DNA of 64,000 nucleotides from Turbatrix aceti. Lineage: Eukaryota; Nematoda; Chromadorea; Rhabditida; Panagrolaimidae. Under the pieces are notes generated by a model. It made no database searches. It was not told the origin of the DNA and was given only the letters and a program-made list of their open reading frames with translations. Below, piece by piece: positions 1 to 10,990 of the stretch. The stretch's first letter is position 1. Every line of letters starts with the position of its first letter. The DNA lies in the NCBI GenBank assembly GCA_963969345.1, contig OZ017766.1:8928001-8992000 (forward strand), written 5' to 3'. The position numbers and the translations under genes are program-made.

Positions 1-141
1 TTTTACCAAAATTGAAACACTGATTTCTCGTTTTCCTTACAAAACCAACAAGACGATCATGCATTATTCAGTTCTTCACTGCAACATTCTTTTTTCAAAT
101 GTAATAAGTATGTACACATGTATCAAAAAAAAATTTGACAA

Positions 142-147
142 TATAAA
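142..147 (+). promoter_or_regulatory. TATA box of lipase copy 1
   Basis: A TATAAA hexamer lies 77 bases before the lipase start codon. Related CATAAA motifs sit about 75 bases before the starts of copies 2 and 3. The conserved spacing between paralogs supports a core promoter function. Confidence 0.5.
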
Positions 148-218
148 CGGTTTGTTCCACCGTTTCTGGCTTATACATCAATGGTTTTGTCGCCGATAAG
201 GGATCAAACCACGTCGCC

Positions 219-1997
219 ATGCTGAAGGTAGCTGAGGCTTTTCTGCTGCTTTTGGCGCCTTTCTTCGCTGTCACCGCCGCCGTCGAGTTTGATCCTCAGT
301 TTGCTAGGTTTCTGTATCGTTTGGCAGCTACGGCAAAGACAAACTCCACCGCGGTTTGTCTGCCCAATATTTTTCAAAACTATACGGTAACTTTTTTTAA
401 TGATGAAAATTAATTGTTAAAAAAATTTGGAATTTAAAAAAAATTTAAAAAAAAATTAAAATTATTTATTCTAATTTTAATATTTATAAAATTAATTTTA
501 ATTTTTATAATTTTAATTTTTTATTACTTAATAATTTTAATTATTTATTTTCAATTTTTTTATAAACCGCATTAATAAATAAATTAATTAATTAATTAAT
601 GTTGAAATTAATTAATGAATTAAAAAACATAAAAATATTTCAAATAAGGTGTGATCGTAGGCGAACGAGCACGTCGAAGTGCCCTGCACTACCGAGAATG
701 AAGAAATTACCTGCTCAGGTTTCTCTGCTGCATCCCACGATAACAAATCCATCATACTCGGATTTCGAGGAACTTTAGAAGGCAAACAATGGATCTACGA
801 GGTTCTCACTTCATTGCATTACCCAATCAGCTACGTTGCCGGCGGAGACGTTAATCCATATTTTTACACATCTTTTTTGTCGATTTGGAACGGAGGATTG
901 AAAGATCAATTTTTGGAATTTCGTCGTAATTTTCCGGATTACGAAGTTTGGGTTAGTTTTTTGAAATAGAAAAAGTTGCTTTTACTATGAAAAGTTTGTA
1001 CCGTAAAATTCACCTGCCTGAGGCATCTACACGCGGAGTTACGATCGCCTGAAACCGCGTTTTTGCCATTTTTGACGATTTTTGGCAAGTTGTAGCTAAA
1101 AAACTACGGCATTTCAAAAGTCGAGGTATACATTTTTCGACGTAGTTTTTGATGGAGAATCCGATAAAAATATAATAATGTAGGGTTGCCACTTTGAAAA
1201 ATGCCGAAACCAATGTTGCCATTGTGACCACTTTTTAAATGCAAATTTCGGCATTTTTCAAAGTGGTAACCGTACATTTTTATATTTTTATCGGATTCTC
1301 TATCAAAAACTACGTCGAAAAAATTATACCTCAGCTTTTGAAATGTCGTAGTTTTTTTAGCTACAACGTGCCAAAAATCGCCAAAAATGGTAAAAACGCG
1401 ATTTTATAGGCGATCGTAACTCCGCCTGTAGATGCCTCAGGCAGGTGAATTTTACGGTTCAAACATTTCATAGTAAAAACAACTTTTTGGCAATATTTCG
1501 TGAAGAATTTCCAAAACGCTGCCAAAATTCTTCCTTGTAAGATGACAAAAACATTCCAGTTAACAGGCCACTCACTCGGAGGAGCAATGGCATCCCTGGC
1601 AGCCGGAGAAATTGTACATAGCAAATACGATGCCCCCCAAAATCTCAAACTTGTCACCTACGGTCAACCCCGTACAGGTAATATCGCCTACTCCAAGGTC
1701 ATTGATTCCCTCATTCCTTATAATTTCCGAATTGTTCATAACTATGATATGATACCTCACCTGCCACCCTACTTTCCTTACTTTTATCAACATCACAAAT
1801 CTGAAGTTTGGTATAACAACAGTATGCATGATGCTAGCGATTTTCACGTTATCTGTGACGACGTCGACGAATCTGACCAGTGCAGCGATGGAAAAGGGGG
1901 CTTTTTCGACTCAAATTTGCACGATCACTTTACCTATTATAATGTTTCATCATTTCGCGATTTTGCACACACCGGTTGCATTTTCCCTTTTGACTAA
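219..1997 (+). CDS. Secreted class 3 lipase, tandem copy 1
   Basis: Three phase-0 exons (219-386, 661-951, 1560-1997) give about 298 residues. Residues 1-21 form a signal peptide (Leu-rich core, then AVTAA). The third exon opens with TGHSLGG, whose Ser158 is the expected nucleophile of a class 3 (Lipase_3) alpha/beta hydrolase. The charge relay continues in the YDMIPHLPP segment (Asp) and in the HDH motif near the C-terminus (His). The protein ends in CIFPFD, as copy 2 does. The family hydrolyses acylglycerols or other lipid esters, and this protein is probably secreted. Intron 1 is very AT-rich with TTAA runs, and intron 2 carries a 0.5-kb palindromic MITE. Exon 3 follows the acceptor ttccag and begins TTAACAGG where the other copies have GTAACAGG. 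Family assignment is confident; the substrate is unknown. Confidence 0.88.
973..1485. mobile_element. Palindromic MITE, family A, in lipase 1 intron 2
   Basis: The left arm (tactatgaaa, then ccgtaaaattcacctgcctg) is repeated in inverse orientation at the right end (caggtgaattttacgg, then tttcatagta). The arms extend inward over almost the whole element and meet near 1230 at the gcatttttcaaagtgg segment. There is no coding capacity. Related copies occur at 3597-4115, 12029-12620, 27300-27700 and 28630-28985, with cores at 40240-40500 and 51165-51395. The transcript should fold into one long hairpin. The exact termini and target duplication are not resolved. Confidence 0.8.
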
Positions 1998-2089
1998 TGT
2001 AAAAAAAACTGTAGATTATGGTTTCTTTGAAACAAAAATGTTTGTGATGCTAATTATCGCGTTTTTGACGGGTTTTTGGCACATTGTAG

Positions 2090-2730
2090 ATAAAAAACAA
2101 ATTAGTTTTTTTTTCGTTCGCGAACATAATTTTTTTACAAAATTATTTTTCGCGTTTGTTCGCCAACAGCACTATTTTTTTCAAACACAAAACTTACAAA
2201 ATCGAAGATCACAGTATCAAATTTGATATTTTACCAAAAATGGCAACAATATTTTGCCTAAATGATAAGAAATATCTGTTTAATGTTCGTTAGCAAACAC
2301 AGTCAAAAATGTTTGTGTTCGTTCGATTTTTCGAACTAGATTTTTTAAATGTTTGTGTTCTGTAACCGTATACTGTAACCGTATTGACAGTTCGACAACA
2401 ACAACTGGGACAAGGGAATGAGGGAACTATCTTTTCATCCTACTCTCTGAACGAGACTTCATGCTAATTGCACGCACGTGCACAGGGAATGTCATCGCTC
2501 AACATGTTCGTTTGCAAAAAAACGGTTGTTCGCTCACAAAAACTGCTTTCTACGGAGTGTTTGCACCTTTGCTGCAATTATGGAAAAAAACTGCAAACAT
2601 CAGGATGATTCTTCCATGTTCATTATCGTCATGCATAGAAATTATATTTGTTCTCGAACGAACACGAACGCATAAATTTGAATTTGTTTGGGAACGAACT
2701 TGAACGAACACGAACGTTCTCCCATCCCTG
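2090..2730. repeat. Degenerate remnants of hAT-like MITE (TTCGTTCG family)
   Basis: Several TTCGTTCG, CGAACGAACACGAACG and tcaaaaatgtttgtgttcg motifs are shared with the intact elements at 27767-28194 and 55651-56131. The stretch ends at 2730 in cccatccctg, the terminal motif of that family. A cagggaat start is present at 2483, but the flanking octamers do not match, so this is a decayed or composite copy. About 130 bases of it (2519-2645) recur at 5225-5335, downstream of the lipase exon fragment. Confidence 0.6.
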
Positions 2731-2933
2731 ATTCGAACATGAATATACATAAGTCCAAGAATGAACTCCGGGGGCGGAATCGTTTTTTTTTTCCAAAATG
2801 AAACACTGAATTTCACATTCCTCGATTTCTTTACGGCTCCAACAAAACGGTCATGCATTATTCAGTTCTTCACTGCTACATTCATTTTCAAATGTAATAA
2901 ATATGTATCAAAAGAAAAATTTTTTTTTGACAA

Positions 2934-2939
2934 CATAAA
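2934..2939 (+). promoter_or_regulatory. TATA-like box of lipase copy 2
   Basis: CATAAA sits 76 bases before the start codon, inside an upstream block (about 2800-3009) that is clearly homologous to 1-218 before copy 1. The duplication therefore included the promoter. Confidence 0.4.
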
Positions 2940-3009
2940 CGGTTTATTCCACTGTTTCTGGCTCACATCAATTGTTTATCGGTCGCCGATAAGGTCAAAC
3001 TACGTCGTC

Positions 3010-4622
3010 ATGCTGAAGCTTTCTGCAGCTTTTCTGCTGCTTTTGGCGCCTTTCTGCGCTGTCACCGCCGCCGTCGAGTTTGATCCTCACTTTGCCAGGT
3101 TTCTGTACCGTTTGGCAGCTACGGCAAGGGTAATTTCCACCGAGAATTGTCTGCCCAATATTTTTCAAAACTATACGGTAACTTTTTTTGATGTTGAAAA
3201 TATTTTAAAATTAAAAAAAAAATATTTAATTTATGTAATTAATTAATTAATTAATTAATTAAATGAATTAAAATATTTTTTGATCGTAGGCGAACGAACA
3301 CGTCGAAGTGCCATGCACTACCGAGAATGAAGAAATTACCTGCTCAGGTTTCGCTGCTGCATCCCACGACAACAAATCCATCATTCTCGGATTTCGAGGA
3401 ACGGTCGGCAATAGACAATGGTACGACGAGATTCTCACTTCTTTGCGATTCCCGGTCAGCTACGCTGCCGGCGGCAAGGTTGATCCATACTTTTACACCT
3501 CGTTTTTGTCGATTTGGAACGGAGGATTGAAAGACCAATTTTTAGAATTTCGTCGGGAATTCCCGGATTACGAAGTTTGGGTTAGTTTTTGAATTAGTTG
3601 CTTTTACTATGAAAAGGTTGTACCGTAAAATTAACCTGCCTGACGTAAACATCTACAGGTGGAGTTCGCCTAAAATCGCGTTTTTGCCATTTTTGACGAT
3701 TTTGGCACGTTGTAGCTAAAAAACTACGACATTTCAAAAGCTGAGGTATAAATTTTTCGACGTAGTTTTTGATAGAGAATCCGATAAAAATATAAAAATG
3801 TACGGTTACCACTTTGAAAAATGCCGAAATTTGCATTTAAAAAGTGGTCACAATGGCAACATTGGTTTCGGCATTTTTCAAAGTGGCAACCCTACATTCT
3901 TATATTTTTATCACATTCTCTATCAAAAACTACGTCGAAAAATGTACATATACCTCGACTTTTGAAATGCCGTAGTTTTTTAGCTACAACTTGCCAAAAA
4001 ATCGTCAAAAATGGCAAAAACGCGATTCTAGGCGATCGGAACTCCGCCTGTATAGATGCCTCAGGCAGGTGAATTTTACGGTTTAAAATTTTCATAGTAG
4101 CAAAAACAACTTTTTGGCAATATTTCGTGAAGAATTTCCAAAACACTGCCTAAATTTTTCATTGTAAGATGACAAAAAGGATTCCAGGTAACAGGCCATT
4201 CACTCGGAGGAGCAATGGCATCCCTGGCAGCCGGAGAAGTTGTGCATAGCAAATACGTTGATTCCCAAAACATCAAACTTGTCACCTACGGTCAGCCCCG
4301 TACAGGTGATATCGCCTACTCCAATGTCATTAATTCCCTGATTCCGTATCGCTTTCGAATTGTTCATGATTACGACTGGGTACCTCACCTGCCACCATAC
4401 TTCCCTTTCTGGTATCAACATCACAAATCCGAAGTTTGGTATCCCAACAATATGCATGATGCCGATGATTATCACGTTGTCTGTGACGGAATGGACGAAT
4501 CTCCTCGCTGTAACGGTGGAAAAGTGAATCTTTTCAACTCCGATATGCACGATCACGGTAACTATTATAACGTCTCATTCAACGAATTTGCGGCCGCAGG
4601 TTGCATTTACCCTTTTGACTAA
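3010..4622 (+). CDS. Secreted class 3 lipase, tandem copy 2
   Basis: Three phase-0 exons (3010-3177, 3290-3580, 4188-4622) encode about 297 residues, and the intron positions match copy 1. Residues 1-21 are a signal peptide. GHSLGG contains Ser158, HDYDWVPHLPP holds the likely catalytic Asp216, and HDH near residue 275 supplies the candidate His. Conserved cysteines flank the C-terminal half, and the protein ends in CIYPFD. Intron 2 carries a family A palindromic MITE at the same position as in copy 1, so the insertion predates the duplication. This is the cleanest intact copy and a good reference for reading the others. The substrate is unknown. Confidence 0.9.
3597..4115. mobile_element. 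Palindromic MITE, family A, in lipase 2 intron 2
   Basis: Arms starting ttgcttttactatgaaaagg and ending ttttcatagtagcaaaaaca are inverted copies. The interior matches the copy in lipase 1, but the central segment is in the opposite order: aatttgcatttaaaaagtgg precedes caatgttgcc here and follows it in lipase 1. It has no open reading frame of note. Confidence 0.8.
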
Positions 4623-4639
4623 TAACAGGATTACTGTAA

Positions 4640-4790
4640 ATTATGAGTACCTACAACAAATTTGGTCGTTGATTACAGATCATTTATAATTGCTTTTTGT
4701 TTGTTTCAAAGACCGTTCGTAAAAACAGATTCTTGTTGTCGGTACATAACCTTTGACTGAAAACACAAAAAATATAACAAGTAAAGAAGT
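4640..4790. repeat. Duplicated lipase 3'-flank (pair with 7082-7235)
   Basis: About 150 bases (acctacaacaaatttgg through aacctttgactgaaaacac) recur with few changes at 7082-7235, after lipase copy 3. This marks the boundary of a segmental duplication that carried lipase genes with their 3' flanks. Confidence 0.8.
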
Positions 4791-4898
4791 TATACTTCAA
4801 CACAAATTATTTTTATAGATGCCTCAGACAGGTGAATTTTATGGTTCAAAATTTTTATGTAATTGGAAAAATAACTTTTTGGCAGTATTTCGTGAAGA

Positions 4899-4953
4899 AT
4901 TTCCAAAACGTTGCCTAAATTTTTGAAATTCTTTAGGCAACGTTTTGGAAATT
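4899..4953. repeat. Perfect hairpin left by a MITE end
   Basis: A 22-base arm (4899-4920) is repeated in inverse orientation at 4932-4953 with an 11-base spacer. The arm matches the terminal part of the family A MITE (tttccaaaacg). It directly abuts the truncated lipase exon, which suggests a collapsed element at the breakpoint. Confidence 0.7.
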
Positions 4954-4960
4954 GCAAGGA

Positions 4961-5162
4961 GCAATGGCATCCCTGGCTGCCGGAGAAGTTGTGCATAGCA
5001 AATACATTGATCCACAAAACGTCAAACTTGTCACCTACGGTCAGCCCCGTACAGGTGATATCCTCTACTCTCAAGTTATTGATTCACTGATTCCGTATCG
5101 CTTTCGAATTGTTCATGATTACGACAAGGTACCTCACCTGCCACCTCTCTTTTTCTACTTTT
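4961..5162 (+). pseudogene. Lipase exon 3 fragment
   Basis: The frame reads from the GAMASLAAGEVVHSKY segment to VPHLPPLFFYF, matching the first half of lipase exon 3. It lacks TGHSLG at the front. At 5163 it runs abruptly into hAT-like MITE sequence (tcaaaaatgttcgtg). Neither exon 1 nor exon 2 is present nearby, and the nucleophile and C-terminal half are missing. It most resembles copy 3 (DILYSQVIDSLIPY is shared). It is non-functional and is a relic of a fourth gene. Confidence 0.85.
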
Positions 5163-5335
5163 CAAAAATGTTCGTGTTTGTTCGAGTTTTTCGAACAAGA
5201 TTTATTAAATGTTTGTATTTGTTCACAAAAAACGGTTGTTCGCTCACAAAAACTGCTTTCTACGGAGTGTTATGGAAAAAAACTGCAAACATCAGGATGA
5301 TTCTTCCATGTTTATTATCGTCACGCATAGAAATT
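5163..5335. repeat. hAT-like MITE remnant joined to the lipase fragment
   Basis: This stretch is homologous to 2285-2645 downstream of lipase 1, including ggttgttcgctcacaaaaac and catcaggatgattcttccat. An internal deletion of about 15 bases follows ggagtgtt. No coding capacity. Confidence 0.65.
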
Positions 5336-5720
5336 CGTGATTAAAAATAGAAGCAAATTTAAATTTATTCATTAGTGCTGTACACGGTTTTTATTACAAA
5401 ATTCGATCAAATGTTGCCGAAATATTTACAGCAAAAATGCCATACATAAAACAAATACAATGTGCGACGATCTTTGCTATGTATCAACGGTTTGGTGTTT
5501 GCGTACCCCCATGAATCATTCTCTTCCGCTAACAGTTTCCACGCCACAGAACAATTTTCATGATTCAGATTCCCCGAAAAGTCTCCTTTAAAATGGCAGC
5601 AGCCGAAGCACCTGCAATCAAGGTGTTTATAATTATAAGCAAGATCACGTGTTTAAGCGAACCTTTTTCTTCAAGGCGTCAGACGTTTGACAATCAAAGA
5701 TCGCTACCCATCCAGGAGTC

Positions 5721-5728
5721 CATAAAAG
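5721..5728 (+). promoter_or_regulatory. TATA-like box of lipase copy 3
   Basis: CATAAAAG lies 77 bases before the start codon. It is followed by the same ggctcacatcaattg-tttatcggtcgccgataagg leader seen in copy 2. Confidence 0.4.
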
Positions 5729-5797
5729 CTGTTTGTTCTACTCTTTCTGGCTCACATCAATTGTTTATCGGTCGCCGATAAGGTCAAACTACACGCC

Positions 5798-6878
5798 ATG
5801 CTGAAGCTTTCTGCAGCTTTTCTGCTGCTTTTGGCGCCTTTCTGCGCTGTCACCGCCGCCGTCGAGTTTGATCCCCAGTTTGCCAGGTTTCTGTACCGTT
5901 TGGCAGCTACGGCAAGGGCAAATTCCACCGAGGATTGTCTGCCCAATATTTTTCAAAACTATACGGTAACTTTTTTTGATGTTGAAAATATTTAACAATA
6001 TAAAATATAAAATTAATAAATTAATGTAATTAATATTGAAATTAATTAATTAATTAATTTAAAAAATAAAAAATTTAAAATACGGTGTGATTGTAGGCGA
6101 ACGAACACGTCGAAGTGCCATGCACTACCGCGGATGAAGTTGTCACCTGTTCAGGTTTCTCCGCCGCGTCCCACGACAACAAATCCATCATTCTCGGATT
6201 TCGAGGAACGGTCGGCAATAAACAATGGTACGACGAGATTCTGACTTCTTTGCGATTCCCGGTCAGCTACGCTGCCGGCGGCAACGTTGATCCGTATTTT
6301 TACACCTCGTTTTTGTCGATTTGGAACGGAGGATTGAAAGATCAATTTTTGGAATTTCGTCGGGAATTCCCGGATTACGAAGTTTGGGTTAGTTCTTATT
6401 AATAGAAAAATTACCTGGAATGACAAAAAAAATTTCCAGGTAACAGGCCTCTCGCTTGGCGCCGCAATGGCATCCCTGGCTGCCGGAGAAGTTGTGCATA
6501 GCAAATACGTTGATCCCCAAAACCTCAAACTTGTCACCTACGGTCAACCCCGTACAGGTGATATCCTCTACTCCCAGGTCATTGATTCCCTGATTCCGTA
6601 TCGCTTTCGAATTGTTCATGATTACGACAAGGTACCTCACCTGCCACCTCTCTTTTTCTACTTTTATCAACATCACAAAGCCGAAGGTTTGGTATCCCAA
6701 TACAGTATGCATGATGCTCGACGATTATCACGTTGTTTGTGACAGTATCGACGAATCTCTTCGCTGTAGCGATGGAAAAGTGAATCTTTTCAACTCCAAT
6801 TTGAACGATCACGTAACTTATTACAACGTCTCATTCGACGAATTTGCGGCCACAGGTTGCATTTACCCTTTTGACTAA
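5798..6878 (+). pseudogene. Class 3 lipase copy 3, frameshifted
   Basis: Exons 5798-5965, 6097-6387 and 6440 onward are intact in phase and lack the intron MITE. Two defects show. First, the nucleophile elbow reads GLSLGA instead of GHSLGG: Ser158 is kept, but His157 and the last Gly are changed. Second, between the YQHH motif and the DDYHVVCD region four extra bases (net +1) shift the frame. Translation then stops at 6742 after about 253 residues. The downstream frame to 6878 still encodes the conserved C-terminus (NDH motif, CIYPFD), which is lost, along with the expected catalytic His. A polyadenylation signal, AATAAA, stands at 6919-6924. The low decay suggests recent inactivation; an assembly error is the alternative. 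Confidence 0.8.
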
Positions 6879-6879
6879 T

Positions 6880-8470
6880 AACAGGATTACTGTAGATTAT
6901 GCTTTCTTTCTTTGAAACAATAAAAATGTGTTCTGATAAGACAACGTCAAATAAATATAATACATGCACTGTTAAATATAATTTTCGAGGATACATTCTA
7001 CACTTGTATTTGCACGGACCTGCGTTAATGACCTATTAACGACTTGTCAAGTGTCAAGAATGCTACATACGCGTCAAAGGTGATAAGTACCTACAACAAA
7101 TTTGGCCGTTGATTACAGATCATTTATAATAGCTTTTTGTTTGTTTCAAAGACCGGTCGTAAAAACAGATTCTTGTTGTCGGTACATAACCTTTGACTGA
7201 AAACACAAAAAAATATAACAGGTAAAATAGGGAATACTTCAACATAAATTATTTTTATCTTCTATAATATTTGATAAACACCCGTAACGATGGCACAAGT
7301 TATTTTTGGTAACCGTTAACGATGGATTCGCATGTTTAAAAAATCACATGGTCCATGGGGACGGGTGTATTGTAATTAACGTTTTTTTCTACAGAAAAAA
7401 ATGATGGCATAATCATGCACTTTTAAGTACAGGTTGTTAAGTACAATTGCATGGGAAAGGATTTGCTTAGATTTGGTTTATGTGATTTCAATTACAATAA
7501 TCCACTACAAAATATAACGTGCGTCTGTTGGCTTAAATGCAGTTGGCAGTACAATTGTGCTTCTTTGATCTCGTGTGTACAATGTACAATACAACGTACA
7601 AGGGTTTATAAAGTAAGATTGAAAATTTTGTTTTCATAAGTGTCGAAATATCGTACGCAATTACTAAAAAGTTAAAAATATTGATATTTGAAAAATTCTA
7701 AAATATTAACGTCTTTATATATATATAAATGTATCCAAACACGCTCAAAGATGTTCAAACTTCAGTCACAGACTTCAGAAATCTTAAATTAAACTATATA
7801 TAAATTAATTTATTAGGCACAAAAAACTGCTACGCAAAAAAAACAGATTACCCTGTTTTTTCTTTTGATTACACATTTCTCATTCAACACTGTCCAAACA
7901 GATTTTCTTATACACACTAGCCTTGCATGGATTATCCTGTGTTTTTTTGCATTTGGTTAGAACATTACATATTTCATCCATACGATGGCAAAGATTATAT
8001 ACTACTTTGGAATGACATTGAATATTACAAATTTAATTCTGACGCTGTAGACATGTTTTTCTGTGACGAAAACAAGCAATCCAAAAAAAATTTGATCTTC
8101 AGTTCAAAACTATCGAATTTGGTCAGAATCTATTGAATATATACCACAGTTAACATTTTATGGTAATGTGAATGAAATTCTTATCATCAAATATTAAAAA
8201 AAACATAATCGCTTCATTTATTTACAACGATGTATTTATATCCGGCACATTTACCAATTAATTACCAACCAACCAACGTTGTGCCATGTATGCGTGAATT
8301 CGAGTGTTTGTCTGGGATAAATAAATATAATAAATACAAAAAAAATAGGTCACAGTACCAGCCCTCAGGGATGGATGGGGTAATAACAAGTTTGTCATCA
8401 TTGAAATCTAAAAAAGAAATGACAAAAAAGTCAGACAGACACGTGTTTGTTTGTTTGTATGTTTTTTTTG
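6880..8470. other. Intergenic, no gene seen
   Basis: Apart from the duplicated lipase flank (7082-7235), this stretch is AT-rich with short microsatellite-like tatata and taaata runs. The short open frames here show neither splice-signal support nor family resemblance. Confidence 0.6.
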
Positions 8471-8472
8471 GG

Positions 8473-9147
8473 TTAACAGCAACTTCTGGTCATATGGTTC
8501 GGACGTCGTCGCTTGCTGGGTCCGTAGAGCATGTTCCAGGCCTAAAAATTAGAAAAAATTATAATAGCATTCATTGATACCAGAAATATGTAAGATGTAT
8601 GATGGTATTACGGTAGTGACGTCACAACGCGTCAGGACATTCCCTCGAGAATTTATGGCGCAAAAGTGCAACATACAAATTATTTCAATATTTTTCGTAA
8701 AAGTTCAAAAAATCGTAATATATAAATATATTTTTTTGTGGAAACCTGCATTAAAAAAAGAAACCTGTTTACCTTGTTAAGATCGACTTCATTATCGTAG
8801 TGTCGAGTAAAGTGTTTCTTAAGATTACCCTTCAGCCGACATTGCTTTGGGCATAGCGGACACGAAAAATAGTGATCCTTGCCACCGATGTGGATCGTAA
8901 AGTGTTCAACCAGATTACTGTGGAACCTAAATTTCTTTCCACATACCGAGCATGGATGTTCCCGTGGCGGAGAAGTTGACACAGAAGACGAAGAAGTCAA
9001 CTCCACCGACGATGCTGGACTGTAAACGATTGCTGCAGCCGGTCCTGGAGGAGTTAAGGATTCAGAAAGTCTCTTATAAACCGCAGCCTGGAGCATTTGG
9101 CTGACAAGTTGTTGTTCCAAAAAGGTGCCAAAAAGTGTTGGATGCAT
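8473..9147 (-). CDS. Small two-finger C2H2 zinc finger protein
   Basis: Exon 1 (9147-8773, 125 codons) and exon 2 (8541-8473) join in phase 0 across a gtaaac donor and a tttttag acceptor, giving about 147 residues. Two classical C2H2 fingers are visible: C66-C69-H82-H86 and C96-C99-H112-H116, the second written CRLKGNLKKHF. A Ser/Thr-rich linker precedes them. Exon 2 adds a basic patch (SKRRRP) that could serve as nuclear localisation, and the protein ends in two cysteines. The likely role is sequence-specific DNA binding in the nucleus. A possible splice or trans-splice acceptor (gttcag) lies about 20 bases before the ATG. I do not recognise an ortholog. Exon 2 is inferred from phase and splice signals. 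Confidence 0.75.
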
Positions 9148-9882
9148 TGTATGTATATTTATTTCTGAACGATGTTTGGTGCTGCAAGTGTCACTATATT
9201 TTTTTTAATCTATTGTAATGGATGTTAGCAATCTTTTATCCTTACTATTTTGCTAAATATACATATACGTATGTATAATGCGCGGCACGAATGAAATGAA
9301 CGAACGAGCGAGGAAAAAGAGAGACTTATGTAAAGGATGACTGTTGTTAGTTTCCAGTCATGACTTGCGAGAGACTCGGGAGAAGGTGACATACATACAC
9401 CTTGTTTATGGCACCAGTCGGGAAACTCACGAATGGCAGTTTCAGAACTCTTTGCCATTTTTTACCCCTTATAAAATAATGGCAAGAGATTTTGAAACTT
9501 TCAATCGTAGGTACCGTAATTTTTGTCTACTGAACTTTACGATCGTTAACAATTTCTGGATTCGTGCCTTTTATGCCAGCAAGATATAAGGCACGCATTC
9601 GGAAATGGTCAACCGTAAAGACTCGACTCATCAACCCCGATGGGAGTACAGGTTTTGTAGTACCCCCATCTAACGCTAACAAGCAGAGATACATAAATAT
9701 GTACATATATGTAAGTTGTTCGTTCCACCGGGATTTGGGAATTTCTAGAAAACAAGAAATGAGCCACACATATATTTATGTAAGTGCGAAAAAAAATCCG
9801 GTAGTGTCATCAACAACTTTTATATATTTTCGACAAACACCTTTGCAGAGGTTGCGGTTCTGGTGAGTATGGGGACATGCAC

Positions 9883-9910
9883 GTGTAAGACCAATGCATT
9901 GGTCTTACAC
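9883..9910. repeat. Perfect 28-bp palindrome
   Basis: The two halves (gtgtaagaccaatg and its exact reverse complement) meet with no spacer. It is longer than a typical dimeric transcription-factor site. Confidence 0.9.
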
Positions 9911-10821
9911 TTGCATACCATACATATACATATAGGTCAAATGTCACAGGGCAAACAAAAAATATTTAGATCCACGGGATGAATAAAAGATTAATCAGGT
10001 ACTAATTATTACACTTTCTACATAAGAATCTACATATGCCCCCGCTGACAATTTGGAACGCAGAGTGCTACGCAGGTGTTTTTTTTATCTTGCAGCAATT
10101 AGCGAGGTACTATTTGCCTTAACTATATTTATATGCTATGCTACGCCCTATATCCGGCCGGATGTCATACCTATAAACTAAATATGTATGATTCCTCAAC
10201 CAAACCAACAACGGCACCGGCAACGAAGTAACTAATTGAAACTAACTAAACGCATCGGAAGTTTGCTGGTATACGTATTGAGATAGTCCCCCCTTTTTTT
10301 CTTCCACTCTAACATCAGACAGAATCCCGCCTATTAAAAAATATCTGTAGAACATTATATTTCTGTTTCGAGAAATAGAAACATAATTGGATGCCCCGGA
10401 CAGAGTCCATCGTCACACTAAACTAAATGACAACCTTTAAATTTTTCAGTATTTGATGACGACAGGTAGTCAGTCAGTCAGTCAGTCATAATCATGAGAA
10501 GACGGCACTTACTTAGAGTGTATTTGTTACGATAAATATAATAAACTAAACTAAAAAAAGTGCCCTTTCGTCACCCTTGTTAGCCATGGGCATATATATT
10601 ACGCAAAATGCAGAAAAAAAACTGAGTGAAGAGTAATTGTCTGACATGAGCCAGACATCATCTTTATGCAATTCTTTACACAACACTATAATACATATAT
10701 TTATGTAAGTATACAAACGGGACGCTAATCTGTCAATTTTATACATAGTAGTTATAAGCCACCCCCAAGCGCCTCTAATCACGTGCCCACGTTCTTGATC
10801 TATCGTAATTTTGAAAATGAT

Positions 10822-10990
10822 GCCGGCAACGTGCGGGAATTTGAAAATTGACTCTTGACACGAAAATTTTTAAAAACGTTGTCGGCAATGTGCGGAGTTA
10901 GAATTCGGGTTTTAGCACGAAAAATTTTTATATGAACGCTGCCGGCAATGTGCGGAGTTGAGAATTGGGTCTTGGCACGAAAAGTTGAAA
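10822..10990. repeat. 60-bp minisatellite, three units
   Basis: Units start at 10822, 10881 and 10941, each opening with a g(c/t)cggcaa-(c/t)gtgcgg core followed by a ttgagaattgg-type stretch and gcacgaaaa. The units have diverged, so the array is old. Confidence 0.8.

Noticed and set aside
8230..8577. 115-codon plus-strand frame
   Set aside because: It is antisense to exon 2 of the zinc finger gene, without supporting signals.
10475..10495. CAGT-repeat as a possible CRISPR-like or satellite array
   Set aside because: It is only a tetranucleotide microsatellite of about five units. No CRISPR arrays are expected or seen in this eukaryotic sequence.
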